Part shown: piece after piece, positions 1 through 9,691 of the stretch
Numbering within the stretch: position 1 is the stretch's first letter
Layout: each line of letters starts with the position of its first letter
DNA from: Prochlorococcus sp. AG-442-N17
GTDB taxonomy: Bacteria > Cyanobacteriota > Cyanobacteriia > PCC-6307 > Cyanobiaceae
Assembly (NCBI GenBank): GCA_003212375.1
Contig: QCPY01000005.1
Coordinates: 1 to 64,000 of the forward strand
Direction: 5' to 3'
DNA length: 64,000 nucleotides
The notes under the pieces: generated by a model
The model's input: the letters and a program-made list of their open reading frames with translations, nothing else
Database searches by the model: none
What the model was told of the DNA's origin: nothing
Program-made: the position numbers and the translations under genes

Positions 1-146
1 ATAGCTAATTTACCTCTCTCTTCATTTGGATCTGCTACTCCAATGAGATTTGCATCTTTGAGTAAACTTAGTACTCGAGCATGATGCCAACCCATATTCC
101 CTATACCTATGACTCCAACCTTTACCGGTGATGAGGTTGGTTGCAT
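1..146 (-). CDS. Gfo/Idh/MocA-type NAD(P)-binding oxidoreductase, N-terminal part only
   Basis: Only the first 48 or so codons are inside the window; the gene runs off the left edge. The start is the ATG whose complement is at 144-146. The translation has an N-terminal Rossmann dinucleotide-binding motif (GVIGIGNMGWHHARVL) followed by a second strand ending in ADPN, the usual beginning of Gfo/Idh/MocA dehydrogenases that act on sugars, inositol or biliverdin-like substrates. The substrate cannot be judged from this fragment. It lies 50 bases upstream of the stop codon of the CNNM-like gene's far end and is read in the same direction. Confidence 0.75.
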   Translation of the reverse strand, partial: MQPTSSPVKVGVIGIGNMGWHHARVLSLLKDANLIGVADPNEERGKLA

Positions 147-196
147 AATTTTAAATCCATATATTTCTTATTATTATCCTTCATGGGGAGCCACAT

Positions 197-1465
197 TTAG
201 CTTTTGGGCAGAATTATTTTAACACGATCAATTTTTGGACCTGACATAGAAATAACTTCAAATTTAATATTATTAAAATCTAAAACGTCCCCAATTTTTG
301 GAACCATTTGAAATTTTTCTAGCAGAAATCCAGCAAGAGTATGATAATCTGCACCTTCTGGAATGGAACACCCTAACTTCTTATTAATATCAATAATTTC
401 TGATTTTCCAGCTATTGACCATTTTTTAGATAAATTATCTAACATTCTCATATCTGAATAAATTTTATTATTGAGCATTTCCTCTCCAACTATTTCGCCA
501 TTTAGATCAGCGGCAGTTATGAGACCCTCTGTTCCACCGTGTTCATCAACTACTAATAAGAAAGGATTGTAGTCTCTTACTATTGGAAATATTTCTGCTA
601 ATGAGCATGTTTCTATAATTTTTGTCACTGGTAAAAGGAACGGTTCTAATAATGTATTGGCTTCCATTTCACCTTTTGAAATTGGCTTAGCTAGATAACG
701 CAAATCTAATACACCTAATACATCATCTAAAGACTCACCGATCACAAAGAAGCGAGCATGGCGAGTTTTATCAACTTGTTTCATAAGTTCTGAAAAGGTT
801 ATATTTTTTGGCAGAGTTACCATTTCAGATCTTGGAATCATTACTTCTTTAACTTGTGTATCTTTTAAAGCAAAAACTCCTTCAAGAATATTTTTCTCAT
901 CTGGTTTTAAACCTGTTACATTATCTGTTTCTATAAGAGTTTCTAATTCTCCTGCGGATAAACCTGAGTTTAAAGAATCCCATTTGTTATTTAGATTGAA
1001 CAATCCTAAACAGGCGCTTGCAAAGAATTCAATTGTCGTCACTATAGGATTCATAGCCTTTCTGACGGCATCAAATATTGTTGTAAGCCTTAATGCAGCA
1101 GATTCTGGATTATTAATTACTAGTGCTTTAGGAATTAGTCCAGAAACGAGAGTAACAACTAAAACAACAAATAAAAATAGTAGAAGATCATAAAATCTAT
1201 TTGACAAAATATCGCTTTTCCAATAATCATTAGCCAGGTTATTGCTGAGCCATCCAATTGCAATTAATGAAATTGTTACTCCAAATTGAGAAGCAATTAA
1301 TGAAGATCTAAAGCGTTTTTGAATTTTTAAAATTGAAAATGCTCCTTTCTTTTTTTCTTCTATTAACCTGAGAACTTTACTTGGCCTTATTAATAAAAAA
1401 GAAAGTTCACTCGCTGCGAAAAATGCTGGGAAAAATAAAAGAAATAAAAGTAGAGTTATTTTCAT
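197..1465 (-). CDS. CNNM/CorC-family membrane protein (DUF21 plus CBS pair, 'hemolysin-like')
   Basis: A 422-residue protein with an N-terminal membrane domain of the DUF21 type (roughly residues 1-170, several hydrophobic segments, starting MKITLLLFLLFF). A central CBS-domain pair follows, entered through VKEVMIPRSEMVTLP near residue 205, then a C-terminal CorC/HlyC transporter-associated domain. Proteins of this architecture (YfjD, CorB/CorC, CNNM) are linked to Mg2+ or Co2+ efflux and homeostasis; the old name hemolysin is misleading. The length matches the family. It is the next gene downstream of the CAT tRNA on the same strand and probably has its own promoter. The ion transported is inferred from the family only. 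Confidence 0.85.
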   Translation of the reverse strand: MKITLLLFLLFFPAFFAASELSFLLIRPSKVLRLIEEKKKGAFSILKIQKRFRSSLIASQFGVTISLIAIGWLSNNLANDYWKSDILSNRFYDLLLFLFVVLVVTLVSGLIPKALVINNPESAALRLTTIFDAVRKAMNPIVTTIEFFASACLGLFNLNNKWDSLNSGLSAGELETLIETDNVTGLKPDEKNILEGVFALKDTQVKEVMIPRSEMVTLPKNITFSELMKQVDKTRHARFFVIGESLDDVLGVLDLRYLAKPISKGEMEANTLLEPFLLPVTKIIETCSLAEIFPIVRDYNPFLLVVDEHGGTEGLITAADLNGEIVGEEMLNNKIYSDMRMLDNLSKKWSIAGKSEIIDINKKLGCSIPEGADYHTLAGFLLEKFQMVPKIGDVLDFNNIKFEVISMSGPKIDRVKIILPKS

Positions 1466-1483
1466 TCAATGACAAATGAATAA

Positions 1484-1556
1484 TGGGGGTGGCGAGGATC
1501 GAACTCGCCTTAGCCAAATTATGAGTTTGGTGCATTCACCAGATTGCTACACCCCC
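1484..1556 (-). tRNA. tRNA with CAT anticodon (elongator Met, or Ile2 read as lysidine-AU)
   Basis: On the minus strand the sequence folds as a complete cloverleaf: acceptor GGGGGTG paired with CACCCCC, discriminator A, anticodon stem CCAAA/TTTGG closing the loop CTCATAA, and T-arm GCGAG-TTCGATC-CTCGC. The anticodon is CAT. The anticodon arm resembles plastid trnI-CAU as much as elongator trnM, so identity as tRNA-Ile2 (modified by TilS) cannot be excluded. CCA is not encoded. The first base pair is G-C, unlike the initiator tRNA mismatch. Confidence 0.9.
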
Positions 1557-1695
1557 AAGGGGATTTCTGTAATTTTAATTACATTGAATTTCAATATACA
1601 ATATAAAAATAATATTTCAAAAAAACCTCATTAGAAAGTTTTTGTGAGATTTCTTTTTTTCTTCTAATCTTTAAATATAAATTTAACTTTTACTA

Positions 1696-2256
1696 ATGGG
1701 TAATTTTTCTGAAAAGTATGACTTAAATAAAGCAAAATTGTTAAAACAGTTAATTGAAAAATCTTACAAGAAAGGAAACTTCACTTTATCTTCAGGAAAA
1801 AAAAGCAGTCATTACTTAAATTGTAAACCGGTATCATTAAATGGCGAAGGCCTAAACTTAATAAGTGATTTATTTTTAGAGTTAAAAGACTCAAAGTCAA
1901 AAGCCGTAGCAGGATTGACATTAGGCGCAGATCCTATAGTAAGTGGATTAATTGTCAAAGCAGCTTCGCAAGGCTTAGACCTAAATGGTTTAATAATTCG
2001 TAAAGAAATTAAAAAATACGGTACCAAAGCTGGAATAGAGGGCCCTTTATTAGAAGAAGGCACCTTGGTAACTGTCTTGGAGGATGTGGTTACAACTGCT
2101 GGTTCAGTAATAAAAGCTATAAATAAGCTACGAGAAAATAATTATATTGTTGAGGAAGTTTTGTCTATAGTTGATAGGCAAGAAGGTGGATATGAAGCCC
2201 TTAGCAATGAAAATGTTAAATTAAAAAGTCTTTTTACAATAAAAGACTTTTTATAA
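1696..2256 (+). CDS. pyrE: Orotate phosphoribosyltransferase
   Basis: A 186-residue protein that transfers ribose phosphate from PRPP to orotate to make orotidine 5'-phosphate in pyrimidine synthesis; cytosolic. The PRPP-binding signature [12 protein letters not shown] sits near residues 120-131, preceded by the conserved [11 protein letters not shown] loop. Length is normal for bacterial PyrE. The next gene, the folate-binding YgfZ-like protein, starts 10 bases after its stop, so the two probably form one transcript. An AT-rich run of about 140 bases separates it from the divergent tRNA. Confidence 0.93.
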   Translation: MGNFSEKYDLNKAKLLKQLIEKSYKKGNFTLSSGKKSSHYLNCKPVSLNGEGLNLISDLFLELKDSKSKAVAGLTLGADPIVSGLIVKAASQGLDLNGLIIRKEIKKYGTKAGIEGPLLEEGTLVTVLEDVVTTAGSVIKAINKLRENNYIVEEVLSIVDRQEGGYEALSNENVKLKSLFTIKDFL

Positions 2257-2266
2257 TTATCTCAAA

Positions 2267-3103
2267 ATGCAAGATATTAAAAAAAAGTTTTGGCTTGAAA
2301 AATTTGATTGTTTTTCTATTACTGGAAAAGATGCCAGGAAATTTTTGAATGGAATAACAACGAATAATATTCTAAATTCAGAAAATAAAGTTATCAAAAC
2401 TTGTTGGTTAAATCCAAATGGAGTTCTAAGGGCATTAGTTGAGATTATTGTTTTAGAAAAAAACTTAGAATTCATTATCTTGGCGGGTAACACTGATGAA
2501 ATAATTGATAACTTTAATCAAATTATTTTTCCAGCGGATGATGTACTTTTAAGTGAACCTTTCTCGATAAATAGAATTCAGGAAATTGATGAATCTAGTT
2601 CATGGAGAACTTACCTGCCTATTTTCTTCAAAACAGAAGATAAAGAATTTAAAATATATAAAAATAAACTAAAAATACTTAATGCCAATGATTTGAAACT
2701 TTGGAAGATTAATCAGGCAATACCCTCTTTAGAAATGGAAATAAACGGAAAAAATAATCCTCTTGAGCTCGGATTAAAAGATCTTATAGATTTTAATAAA
2801 GGTTGTTATTTAGGACAAGAAACAATGTCAAAAATAAAAAATGTTTCATCTTTAAAACAGGAAATAAGAATTTGGGAATCATTTGAATCTAATTTGAATT
2901 TAGAAGTTGAAGATAAAAATTTATATATAAATTCTGCTAAAGATATTTCTGTAGGCAAAATCACAAGTATTTTTAAATCAGATTCTCAAATAAAAGGCTT
3001 AGCAATGATAAAAAGAAAATATTTAGAAGAAGGAAGTTATTTTTTTTCAGAAATTTTTGGAAAAATTATTATAAATAAATCTGTAGGATCAATTTTTCTT
3101 TAA
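2267..3103 (+). CDS. ygfZ: Folate-binding YgfZ/GcvT-like protein (iron-sulfur cluster repair factor)
   Basis: A 278-residue protein related to the aminomethyltransferase GcvT, with the YgfZ signature KGCYLGQE near residues 178-185. YgfZ proteins bind tetrahydrofolate and support assembly or repair of certain iron-sulfur enzymes; the signature cysteine is the key residue. It follows pyrE by 10 bases. Its 3' end overlaps by 15 bases with the convergently transcribed nuclease gene, so the two terminate inside each other. The family call rests on the signature; the physiological target is unknown. Confidence 0.85.
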   Translation: MQDIKKKFWLEKFDCFSITGKDARKFLNGITTNNILNSENKVIKTCWLNPNGVLRALVEIIVLEKNLEFIILAGNTDEIIDNFNQIIFPADDVLLSEPFSINRIQEIDESSSWRTYLPIFFKTEDKEFKIYKNKLKILNANDLKLWKINQAIPSLEMEINGKNNPLELGLKDLIDFNKGCYLGQETMSKIKNVSSLKQEIRIWESFESNLNLEVEDKNLYINSAKDISVGKITSIFKSDSQIKGLAMIKRKYLEEGSYFFSEIFGKIIINKSVGSIFL

Positions 3104-4507
3104 TTGATTTTTGATTAAATATTCTGCAATTTGTAGAGTAGCTAAACAATCATCTTTATTATATTGGATAATCTTTTTTAAAAATATTTCGTTTTCTGTA
3201 ATTTGATATTGAATCCACCAATAAAGGGCTTTCGAGCCACTTACATTTTTCTGCATCCATTCAAATCCAAGCCAATTAGAAACTGTTTTTAAGCCATAGT
3301 TTTTTAGTGGTAATATCCAAGACTTTCTTAAAAAAGTATGTAAGTCTATAAATCTTGAGGTAAGTGAATCAATTTCTTCAAAACTAAAATTTAGTTCTTT
3401 TGCAATATTGATTATTGCTATTTTTTCAGTCTCTCCGTAATGGAGTACTGGCCATTCCTTGCGCGAAAAAAGTATTTCAATAATTTGTCTATAAGATTCT
3501 CCTTTATTGTTTTTAAGATTTAAGATTGGCTCATAAATAAGATCTTCTTTTTTTATAAACAAATTATTTATTTTTAAAAAACCATATAAAAAATCATGCT
3601 TATCATCTGGATTTGACTCAATATCAAATATATAAAATCCTTTACATATTTTCTTTAATAGATCCTCCGTTTCATTTTTATTGGAAATTGGGTATGGGTC
3701 TCCGGAAATATATGCTTTTGCTTGCTTTACAAAGATGGCGCCTTTTTCATACTTTTGATCTTTGAATATAGATAATTTCTCTCCAAGTTGTTTTTCGCAA
3801 TAGGAAGCTAATTTATGAGTATTAGTTATTCCATTTGTTTTTAGTAATGAAGCCGTTTTGGATCCTATTCCATCTATATCTGTTAGATATCCATTTTCTT
3901 TTGCTTCTTTATCACAAAATTTTTGCCACGAACAAATAGTACATTTTTTTCTATCTTGAGTTATTTCTGGCATAAATCCCTCCAAGCATTCATTCAAATT
4001 TAATAAAACATTCAAAACTTTTTTTCTTAATTTTTTACTTAAATAAATTTCTTCAACATTGACTTTTTTATCAAAACTTGAAACTACTAATCCTTTCTCA
4101 ATTTTAGATTCTTGAAAAGAGTCCAACAGAATAGAACTAAAAGCTAAGTCTAATAAATGTTCTTTTGTAGTCTTGTAGCCTAATTTATAAACACCGGGTA
4201 GATATTTATATGGTCCCCATTTGCTTATACCTTTAGTCTTCACAAGTAATTGTGGACGTATTTCTGCGTTAAAATTTTGGAAAAATTTTCCTTTAATTTT
4301 TAATCCAATTACCCCTTGATAACCCTTTTCGCAGGCTTTTAATCCTGTATATATTTCACCATTACATAATTTAGAAAAAATTTGATATTGGTTAACTTTA
4401 TGAATAGCTTTATGCGCAGACCAAACTTGATAAGATTTATCACCCTTGAAATCTAGCCATGCTTTTCTCTTGCATCTTATAAAACTTTTTAAATAAAGAG
4501 TATTCAA
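3089..4507 (-). CDS. TM0106-type RecB-like nuclease fused to an RNase H-like exonuclease domain
   Basis: A 472-residue predicted nuclease with a TTG start. The N-terminal half resembles RecB/Cas4-like nucleases and carries a cysteine near residue 12 (RCKRKAW) plus the cluster CTICSWQKFC near residues 188-198, likely iron-sulfur ligands. A helix-hairpin-helix segment (DGIGSKTASLLKTNGI) follows. The C-terminal half has an RNase H-fold DEDD exonuclease pattern: FDIESN near residue 293, then a histidine-rich HYGETEK segment, and YNKDDC near residue 449. Known homologues are called 'predicted RecB family nuclease' and have no proven role. It overlaps ygfZ tail to tail by 15 bases and is divergent from the phosphohexomutase. 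Confidence 0.75.
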   Translation of the reverse strand: MNTLYLKSFIRCKRKAWLDFKGDKSYQVWSAHKAIHKVNQYQIFSKLCNGEIYTGLKACEKGYQGVIGLKIKGKFFQNFNAEIRPQLLVKTKGISKWGPYKYLPGVYKLGYKTTKEHLLDLAFSSILLDSFQESKIEKGLVVSSFDKKVNVEEIYLSKKLRKKVLNVLLNLNECLEGFMPEITQDRKKCTICSWQKFCDKEAKENGYLTDIDGIGSKTASLLKTNGITNTHKLASYCEKQLGEKLSIFKDQKYEKGAIFVKQAKAYISGDPYPISNKNETEDLLKKICKGFYIFDIESNPDDKHDFLYGFLKINNLFIKKEDLIYEPILNLKNNKGESYRQIIEILFSRKEWPVLHYGETEKIAIINIAKELNFSFEEIDSLTSRFIDLHTFLRKSWILPLKNYGLKTVSNWLGFEWMQKNVSGSKALYWWIQYQITENEIFLKKIIQYNKDDCLATLQIAEYLIKNQLKKN

Positions 4508-4585
4508 ATTAATTTATTGGTTGTTTGAAATTTCACTAATATAAATTAGTATAGATAATTAAAAGAAATCAAGGAAATTTTAAAT

Positions 4586-6040
4586 TTGACAGCTGATATC
4601 TTAGACAAGATAAAATTTGGAACTGATGGTTGGAGAGGAATTATTGGTTTTGACTTTAACCTGTCCAATCTTTCAAGAGTTGTTGTCGCTGCCTGCCAGG
4701 AGTTGCATTATCAATACTATAAAGAAGTTAATTCAAAGAAAATTATTATTGGATATGATCGCAGATTTATGGCTTGTGAATTTGCCAAGCAAATAGTGCC
4801 TTTTGTAAGAGGATGTGGTTTCGAACCGATCTTATCTGATAGCTTTGTTACAACACCCTCTTGTAGTTTCTATGCCAAAGAAGTCGGTTGTCTTGGAGCG
4901 TTAGTAATTACAGCAAGTCATAATCCATATAATTGGCTAGGTCTTAAAATAAAGAGCTTTAATGGATGTTCTGTTGACGAATCTTTTACAAGTGAAGTTG
5001 AAAAAAGATTAATGCTTGGAAATTCAATTGAAAAAATAGATGGTGTTAATCAATTGGTAGATATTAAGAAATTTCATTTAGATAGAATTAAATCCCTTTT
5101 TGATATTGACTATATTTCCAAGAGATTAAAAAAAATGAAATTGAGAATTTTTGTAGATTCAATGCATGGTTCAGCTGCTAACTGCATGGCTGAGATTTTT
5201 GCTTCTCACGATTTAGAAGTTATTTCAGAAATCAGGAAAGATGCTGATCCTTTTTTTGGAGGTAAACCTCCTGAACCTCTTTTGAATTATGCAGATGATC
5301 TAAAACAAATACTAATGGAAAATTCAACAAATGAAGTTAAAACTTTAGGAATTATATTTGATGGTGATGGTGATAGAATTGCGGCAATTGATGAAAAAGG
5401 AAGATACTCTAGTACTCAAGATTTACTCCCATACTTTATTAGCTATTTGGGCGAAATTAAAAATAATTCTTATCCAGTTTTAAAGACTGTTAGTGGTTCA
5501 GATATTATTAAAAATATATCAGAGAGTCAAAATAGAGATGTTTTTGAACTTCCAGTTGGCTTTAAATATATTGCTGAAAAAATGATCAAAGAAAAAATTT
5601 TTATTGGAGGAGAGGAATCTGGGGGAGTTGGTTTTGGTGACTTTATGCCTGAAAGAGATGCTTTATATGCAGCGATGGTTTTATTGAATGGAATTGCTGA
5701 AAAATCTCAATATTTATATGAAACCTTAGATGAAATTAAAGAAGATTTTGGGCCAAGTTTTTATAAAAGAATTGATATTAAATTTCCAAATCAGTCAGAA
5801 AAAAATAACGTAAGAAAATTTATCATAGATAATATTCCTGAGTATATTAATAACCACAAGTTAAAAAGTATCTCAAAAATCGATGGAATTAAGTTGAGAA
5901 TTGATAAAAATTTTTGGCTTCTTTTCAGGTTTTCAGGAACGGAACCTCTTTTAAGGTTATATTGCGAAGCACCAAAAGAATCTTATCTAATTGAGGTATT
6001 AGATTGGGGTCAAGAATTTATAAATTTGGCAGGAAAATAA
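4586..6040 (+). CDS. Phosphoglucomutase/phosphomannomutase family enzyme
   Basis: A 484-residue alpha-D-phosphohexomutase that moves phosphate between C1 and C6 of hexose phosphates. The active-site phosphoserine loop is TASHNP (about residues 109-114), the Mg2+ loop is DGDGDR (about 258-263), and the C-terminal phosphate-binding loop is RFSGTEPLLR. The start is TTG at 4586; an AAGGA ribosome-binding site lies about 11 bases upstream and no nearby ATG is in frame. Whether it prefers glucose, mannose or glucosamine phosphate cannot be told from sequence. It is followed at once by rdgB. Confidence 0.88.
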   Translation: MTADILDKIKFGTDGWRGIIGFDFNLSNLSRVVVAACQELHYQYYKEVNSKKIIIGYDRRFMACEFAKQIVPFVRGCGFEPILSDSFVTTPSCSFYAKEVGCLGALVITASHNPYNWLGLKIKSFNGCSVDESFTSEVEKRLMLGNSIEKIDGVNQLVDIKKFHLDRIKSLFDIDYISKRLKKMKLRIFVDSMHGSAANCMAEIFASHDLEVISEIRKDADPFFGGKPPEPLLNYADDLKQILMENSTNEVKTLGIIFDGDGDRIAAIDEKGRYSSTQDLLPYFISYLGEIKNNSYPVLKTVSGSDIIKNISESQNRDVFELPVGFKYIAEKMIKEKIFIGGEESGGVGFGDFMPERDALYAAMVLLNGIAEKSQYLYETLDEIKEDFGPSFYKRIDIKFPNQSEKNNVRKFIIDNIPEYINNHKLKSISKIDGIKLRIDKNFWLLFRFSGTEPLLRLYCEAPKESYLIEVLDWGQEFINLAGK

Positions 6041-6042
6041 GG

Positions 6043-6618
6043 ATGAAAAATTTATATTTAGCGAGTAAGAATAAAGGTAAAATTGAAGAATATAAGAAAT
6101 TGCTTGCTGGAGTTAATTGTAAATTGTTACTCCAGCCAGAATCATTAGAGGTTGAAGAGGATGGACTGACATTTAGAGATAATGCAATTAAAAAAGCTAG
6201 TGAAGTTTCGAGAAAAACGAATAATTTTTCTATAGCAGATGATTCAGGAATTTGTATTGAAGCACTAGGTGGTAAGCCTGGCATTTACTCATCTAGATAT
6301 GCAGAAAATGATCAGAAGAGAATTGAACGAGTTTTAAGAGAACTTTATGAGGTTCAAAATAGAAGTGCTTTCTTTATTGCTAATATATGTGTTTGTTCCC
6401 CAAATGGTGAAGTGATTATTGAATCTGAGGCCAAATGTCATGGCAATATCATTTTAAACCCCAGAGGAAAAAGTGGTTTTGGGTATGATCCAATTTTTGA
6501 GGAAAGTTCTACTAGATTAACTTTCGCAGAAATGAATAATGATATTAAAGACTCGTGTAGTCATAGAGGTAAAGCATTAAAAAAAATTATTCCAGATTTA
6601 ATTGAAATTTTTTCTTAA
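6043..6618 (+). CDS. rdgB: Non-canonical purine NTP pyrophosphatase (RdgB/HAM1)
   Basis: A 191-residue house-cleaning enzyme that hydrolyses dITP, XTP and ITP to monophosphates. Family hallmarks are SKNKGKIEEY at the N-terminus, the DDSGICIEAL segment (DSG, substrate and metal binding), and GKSGFGYDPIF. I chose the ATG at 6043, two bases after the phosphohexomutase stop, with a GGA just before it; an in-frame upstream codon at 6004 would only add residues that are out-of-frame phosphohexomutase. It ends two bases from the convergent carotenoid oxygenase gene. Confidence 0.92.
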   Translation: MKNLYLASKNKGKIEEYKKLLAGVNCKLLLQPESLEVEEDGLTFRDNAIKKASEVSRKTNNFSIADDSGICIEALGGKPGIYSSRYAENDQKRIERVLRELYEVQNRSAFFIANICVCSPNGEVIIESEAKCHGNIILNPRGKSGFGYDPIFEESSTRLTFAEMNNDIKDSCSHRGKALKKIIPDLIEIFS

Positions 6619-6620
6619 AT

Positions 6621-8105
6621 TCAATTAACCCAAGATCCATGAAGGCCATGAGGAATTGAAATGGGTAATTCATAAACAGCTAATTCTTTTAAGTCTTTTG
6701 CGTCTAATATTACTAAATCGCTTCCTCTTCTTTCCCCGTTCCATAGAAGTATAAATAAAAATCCCTCATCTTCTTTTGAAGAGTTTTCTGATGGAACCAT
6801 AATTGGTTCACTAACAAATCCACTTGGACCTGCTGACCAAGAAATCTCTTCCTTAGAAGTTAAATTAATTTTTTTTATTGCTTGAAGTGGAGCGTTGCCC
6901 AGCTTTTGAGATGTGCTTGCCATCCAACTAAAAGTTGCTGTTAATCCTAAGTTTTTAGGATTAACAACAGCAAATTCACAACATTGTTCACTGAAAGTTT
7001 CAAGTTTACAAGTTTTTGTCTTTAGATCGATAATTGATCTTTTCAGTTTGCCTTCTGGATATTTATCAAAGTCAATATCTCTAAAATTCTCATCTGGACC
7101 AACTGATGGGAAATCATCATAAAAAATACTATCTAATACGATTTTGGAATCTTTTTCAAATGCATTTACATGATGAAAAACGAATCCTTCTGGAGCATCT
7201 ATTGTTAAAGGAGGCTGTCCCCTAAATAATCCACTTTCTCTGGGGATGATAAAAAACTTTGCCTTTTTATTTGGGTTTGACTTTAGACATTGTGCTGCTC
7301 CTCTTTGACCCATTACAAATGGGAGAGGATTGAAATCAATAGCATTCTGTAAAAATATTGCCCAATTAGTTGTGATTGCGAAATCATGAAGGAATGCAAA
7401 GCCATTAAAGGTATCTTTTCTGTCACAAATGAGCTCACCAGAATTTGTACCAGCGTTATCAAATTCCATCAATCTAATGGTACTTTTTGGCCCTGTTTGT
7501 ACTCCAAAAGTGACTAAAAGTTCTGAAGATGAATTTGAGTTTAGGTCTATTTTGGGATGAGCACTGAATGCCTCGTTAGGCTTAAGTACCCCTTTTAATG
7601 TTGTTAAACCAATAGTGTCAAGACTATCAGGATCCATTGCATGTGGACCTGCTGCTTCCCATAATGCGAGAATTTCATCTCCTAATTTAATGACATGTGT
7701 ATTAGCGATATTCTTGAATTTTAGATCTAATGCATTATTTAAAATTCCTCCATTTTTTTGTGTTCCAAAAACACCTCTATAAATAAATTTATTTATTTTT
7801 TCTTCTTCCAAATAGCCTTTAGTTTTAACGAATCTATTTGTTAAGAATGGCTGACCATTTTCGAATTTTATGGATGTTATCATTCCATCACCATCAAATG
7901 GATGATGAACCCATTGTCCACCTCTCTCTAATATTCCTGGTCCATTTCTTAATAATGTTCCATTTAGATTTTTAATATTATTACCTTTGCTAATTGTTAG
8001 AGGCTCTTTAGTTAGCTCCTTTTCAACATTCTTATACGCACTTGACCAATCTTCTTTATTAAAAACTTTAAATTTATCAATTTTTTTATCTTGTAAATTA
8101 GTCAC
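6621..8105 (-). CDS. Carotenoid cleavage oxygenase (RPE65/CCD family)
   Basis: A 494-residue iron(II) dioxygenase of the carotenoid oxygenase family, which cleaves carotenoid or apocarotenoid double bonds. The four histidines that would bind iron occur in the expected contexts: SAHPKID, FLHDFAIT, FHHVNAFE and the C-terminal HGLHGSWV. The N-terminal GTLLRNGPG and HPFDGDGM motifs are also typical. The substrate (beta-apocarotenal, or a full carotenoid such as zeaxanthin) cannot be decided. It lies in a same-strand run with hisB and fabI. Confidence 0.9.
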   Translation of the reverse strand: MTNLQDKKIDKFKVFNKEDWSSAYKNVEKELTKEPLTISKGNNIKNLNGTLLRNGPGILERGGQWVHHPFDGDGMITSIKFENGQPFLTNRFVKTKGYLEEEKINKFIYRGVFGTQKNGGILNNALDLKFKNIANTHVIKLGDEILALWEAAGPHAMDPDSLDTIGLTTLKGVLKPNEAFSAHPKIDLNSNSSSELLVTFGVQTGPKSTIRLMEFDNAGTNSGELICDRKDTFNGFAFLHDFAITTNWAIFLQNAIDFNPLPFVMGQRGAAQCLKSNPNKKAKFFIIPRESGLFRGQPPLTIDAPEGFVFHHVNAFEKDSKIVLDSIFYDDFPSVGPDENFRDIDFDKYPEGKLKRSIIDLKTKTCKLETFSEQCCEFAVVNPKNLGLTATFSWMASTSQKLGNAPLQAIKKINLTSKEEISWSAGPSGFVSEPIMVPSENSSKEDEGFLFILLWNGERRGSDLVILDAKDLKELAVYELPISIPHGLHGSWVN

Positions 8106-8177
8106 AACAAAAGAATCACTTTATCTATCTTCGCCAAAAATCAACTGAATTGTGGCTGATTCGAAAAAATTCCTATT

Positions 8178-8783
8178 TTATTGTTTTTCTAACATGCCTT
8201 TACTGCTTGGAATTGAATCAGATCTTCTTGGATCTATTTCGGTAGCCATTCTCATTGCTCTTGAAAAAGCTTTAAAGCACGCCTCAACTATGTGATGTGA
8301 ATTACTGCCTCGTATTTGATTAATATGCAGAGTAATACCGCTGTTATTTACAAAGGCAATAAAAAATTCTCTTACAAGTTCAGTATCATAATTTCCTATT
8401 CTAGGGGCTTTTAATTGAAGATCATAAGATAGATGCGGTCTGCCGGAGCAGTCTAAAGTGACTTGAACTAATGCTTCATCTAATGGGGCAAAGAAATGTC
8501 CAAATCTGCTTATTCCTTTTCTTTCTCCCAAGGCTTTTGAAAATGCTTTGCCTAATGCGATTCCTACATCTTCATTTGTATGGTGATCATCAATATGGGT
8601 ATCTCCAATTGCTTTTATTTTTAAATCGAACAAACCGTGACTGGATAGTTGATGAAGCATATGATCTAAGAATGGTATCCCGGTATCAATCTCAGAAATT
8701 CCATTTCCATCTAAGTTTATAAATACAGAAATGTCTGTTTCATTCGTTTTTCTTTTTATTTCAGATTGCCTTAGAGATGACAT
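8178..8783 (-). CDS. hisB: Imidazoleglycerol-phosphate dehydratase
   Basis: A 201-residue monofunctional IGPD that dehydrates imidazoleglycerol phosphate in histidine synthesis, using two Mn2+ ions. Both repeated metal-binding histidine motifs are visible: [10 protein letters not shown] and [27 protein letters not shown] is also diagnostic. There is no phosphatase domain, as expected outside enterobacteria. fabI ends 20 bases upstream and is co-oriented, so the two may be cotranscribed. Confidence 0.95.
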   Translation of the reverse strand: MSSLRQSEIKRKTNETDISVFINLDGNGISEIDTGIPFLDHMLHQLSSHGLFDLKIKAIGDTHIDDHHTNEDVGIALGKAFSKALGERKGISRFGHFFAPLDEALVQVTLDCSGRPHLSYDLQLKAPRIGNYDTELVREFFIAFVNNSGITLHINQIRGSNSHHIVEACFKAFSRAMRMATEIDPRRSDSIPSSKGMLEKQ

Positions 8784-8803
8784 TTTTATGCAAAATACTT
8801 AGT

Positions 8804-9586
8804 TTACATTCCATTAATGCAGTAACCCGCATCAACATAAATTGTTTGGCCTGAAATGCCGCTAGAGAGATCACTTAATAAAAAAGCAGCTGTATTACCT
8901 ACTTCTGTTTGAGTGACTGTTCTGCGTAAAGGAGCCTTTTCTTCAACATTATGAATCATATCTAAAATGCCACCTATAGCAGAACTCGCAAGTGTTCTTA
9001 TAGGCCCAGCACTTATTGCGTTTACTCTGACTTGTTTTTCGGGACCAAGTTCTGCAGAAAGATATCTTACTGAAGCTTCTAAAGCGGCTTTAGCAACTCC
9101 CATCACGTTATAGTTAGGAATCGCCCTTTCTGAACCTAAATAAGTTAATGAGACAACTCCAGCACCATCACTAAAAAGTGGTTTTGCTGCTTTACACAAA
9201 GGTGCTAATGAATACGCACTTATATTAAGAGCCCTATCAAAACCCTCTGAAGTGGTAGCACTATAATCTCCAATCAATTCATCGCGTCCTGCAAATGCTA
9301 GGCAGTGAACTAATCCGTCAATTTGCCCCCAATTGTCTTTTATATTTTTAAAGATTTCTTCAATTTGAGCTGGATTTTGAACATCAAGAGGCAAAAATAA
9401 TGATGGGTTTAATGGTGCAGTTAGTTCTCTAACTTTAGACTCGAATCTTCCCTTTTCATCAGGCAAATATGTGATTCCAAGTTCTGCGCCAGCTTTTGAA
9501 AGTTGTTGAGCGATACCCCATGCTATTGAACGATTGTTGGCAATTCCCGTAACAAGAATTTTTTTGCCAGTTAGATTTAGAAGCAT
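8804..9586 (-). CDS. fabI: Enoyl-[acyl-carrier-protein] reductase (NADH)
   Basis: A 260-residue short-chain dehydrogenase that reduces enoyl-ACP in the last step of each fatty-acid elongation cycle. The divergent NADH motif GIANNRSIAWGIA and the FabI-type active site, with tyrosine and lysine in the pattern YNVMGVAKAAL, identify it rather than FabG. The C-terminal GQTIYVDAGYCINGM is typical. It is divergent from the thioredoxin-like gene across about 105 bases, which must carry both promoters. Confidence 0.95.
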   Translation of the reverse strand: MLLNLTGKKILVTGIANNRSIAWGIAQQLSKAGAELGITYLPDEKGRFESKVRELTAPLNPSLFLPLDVQNPAQIEEIFKNIKDNWGQIDGLVHCLAFAGRDELIGDYSATTSEGFDRALNISAYSLAPLCKAAKPLFSDGAGVVSLTYLGSERAIPNYNVMGVAKAALEASVRYLSAELGPEKQVRVNAISAGPIRTLASSAIGGILDMIHNVEEKAPLRRTVTQTEVGNTAAFLLSDLSSGISGQTIYVDAGYCINGM

Positions 9587-9691
9587 TTTGTTTATTATTT
9601 CTATTATTCTCCTATATAAAAGTACCTATCTTTACGGATTACTGCAAAATATACAATAATTTTCAAATATCAAAGAATTTTTAACTTGAAA

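Noticed and set aside
984-1193. Plus-strand ORF of 69 codons
   Set aside because: It is a shadow of the CNNM/CorC-like gene on the other strand.
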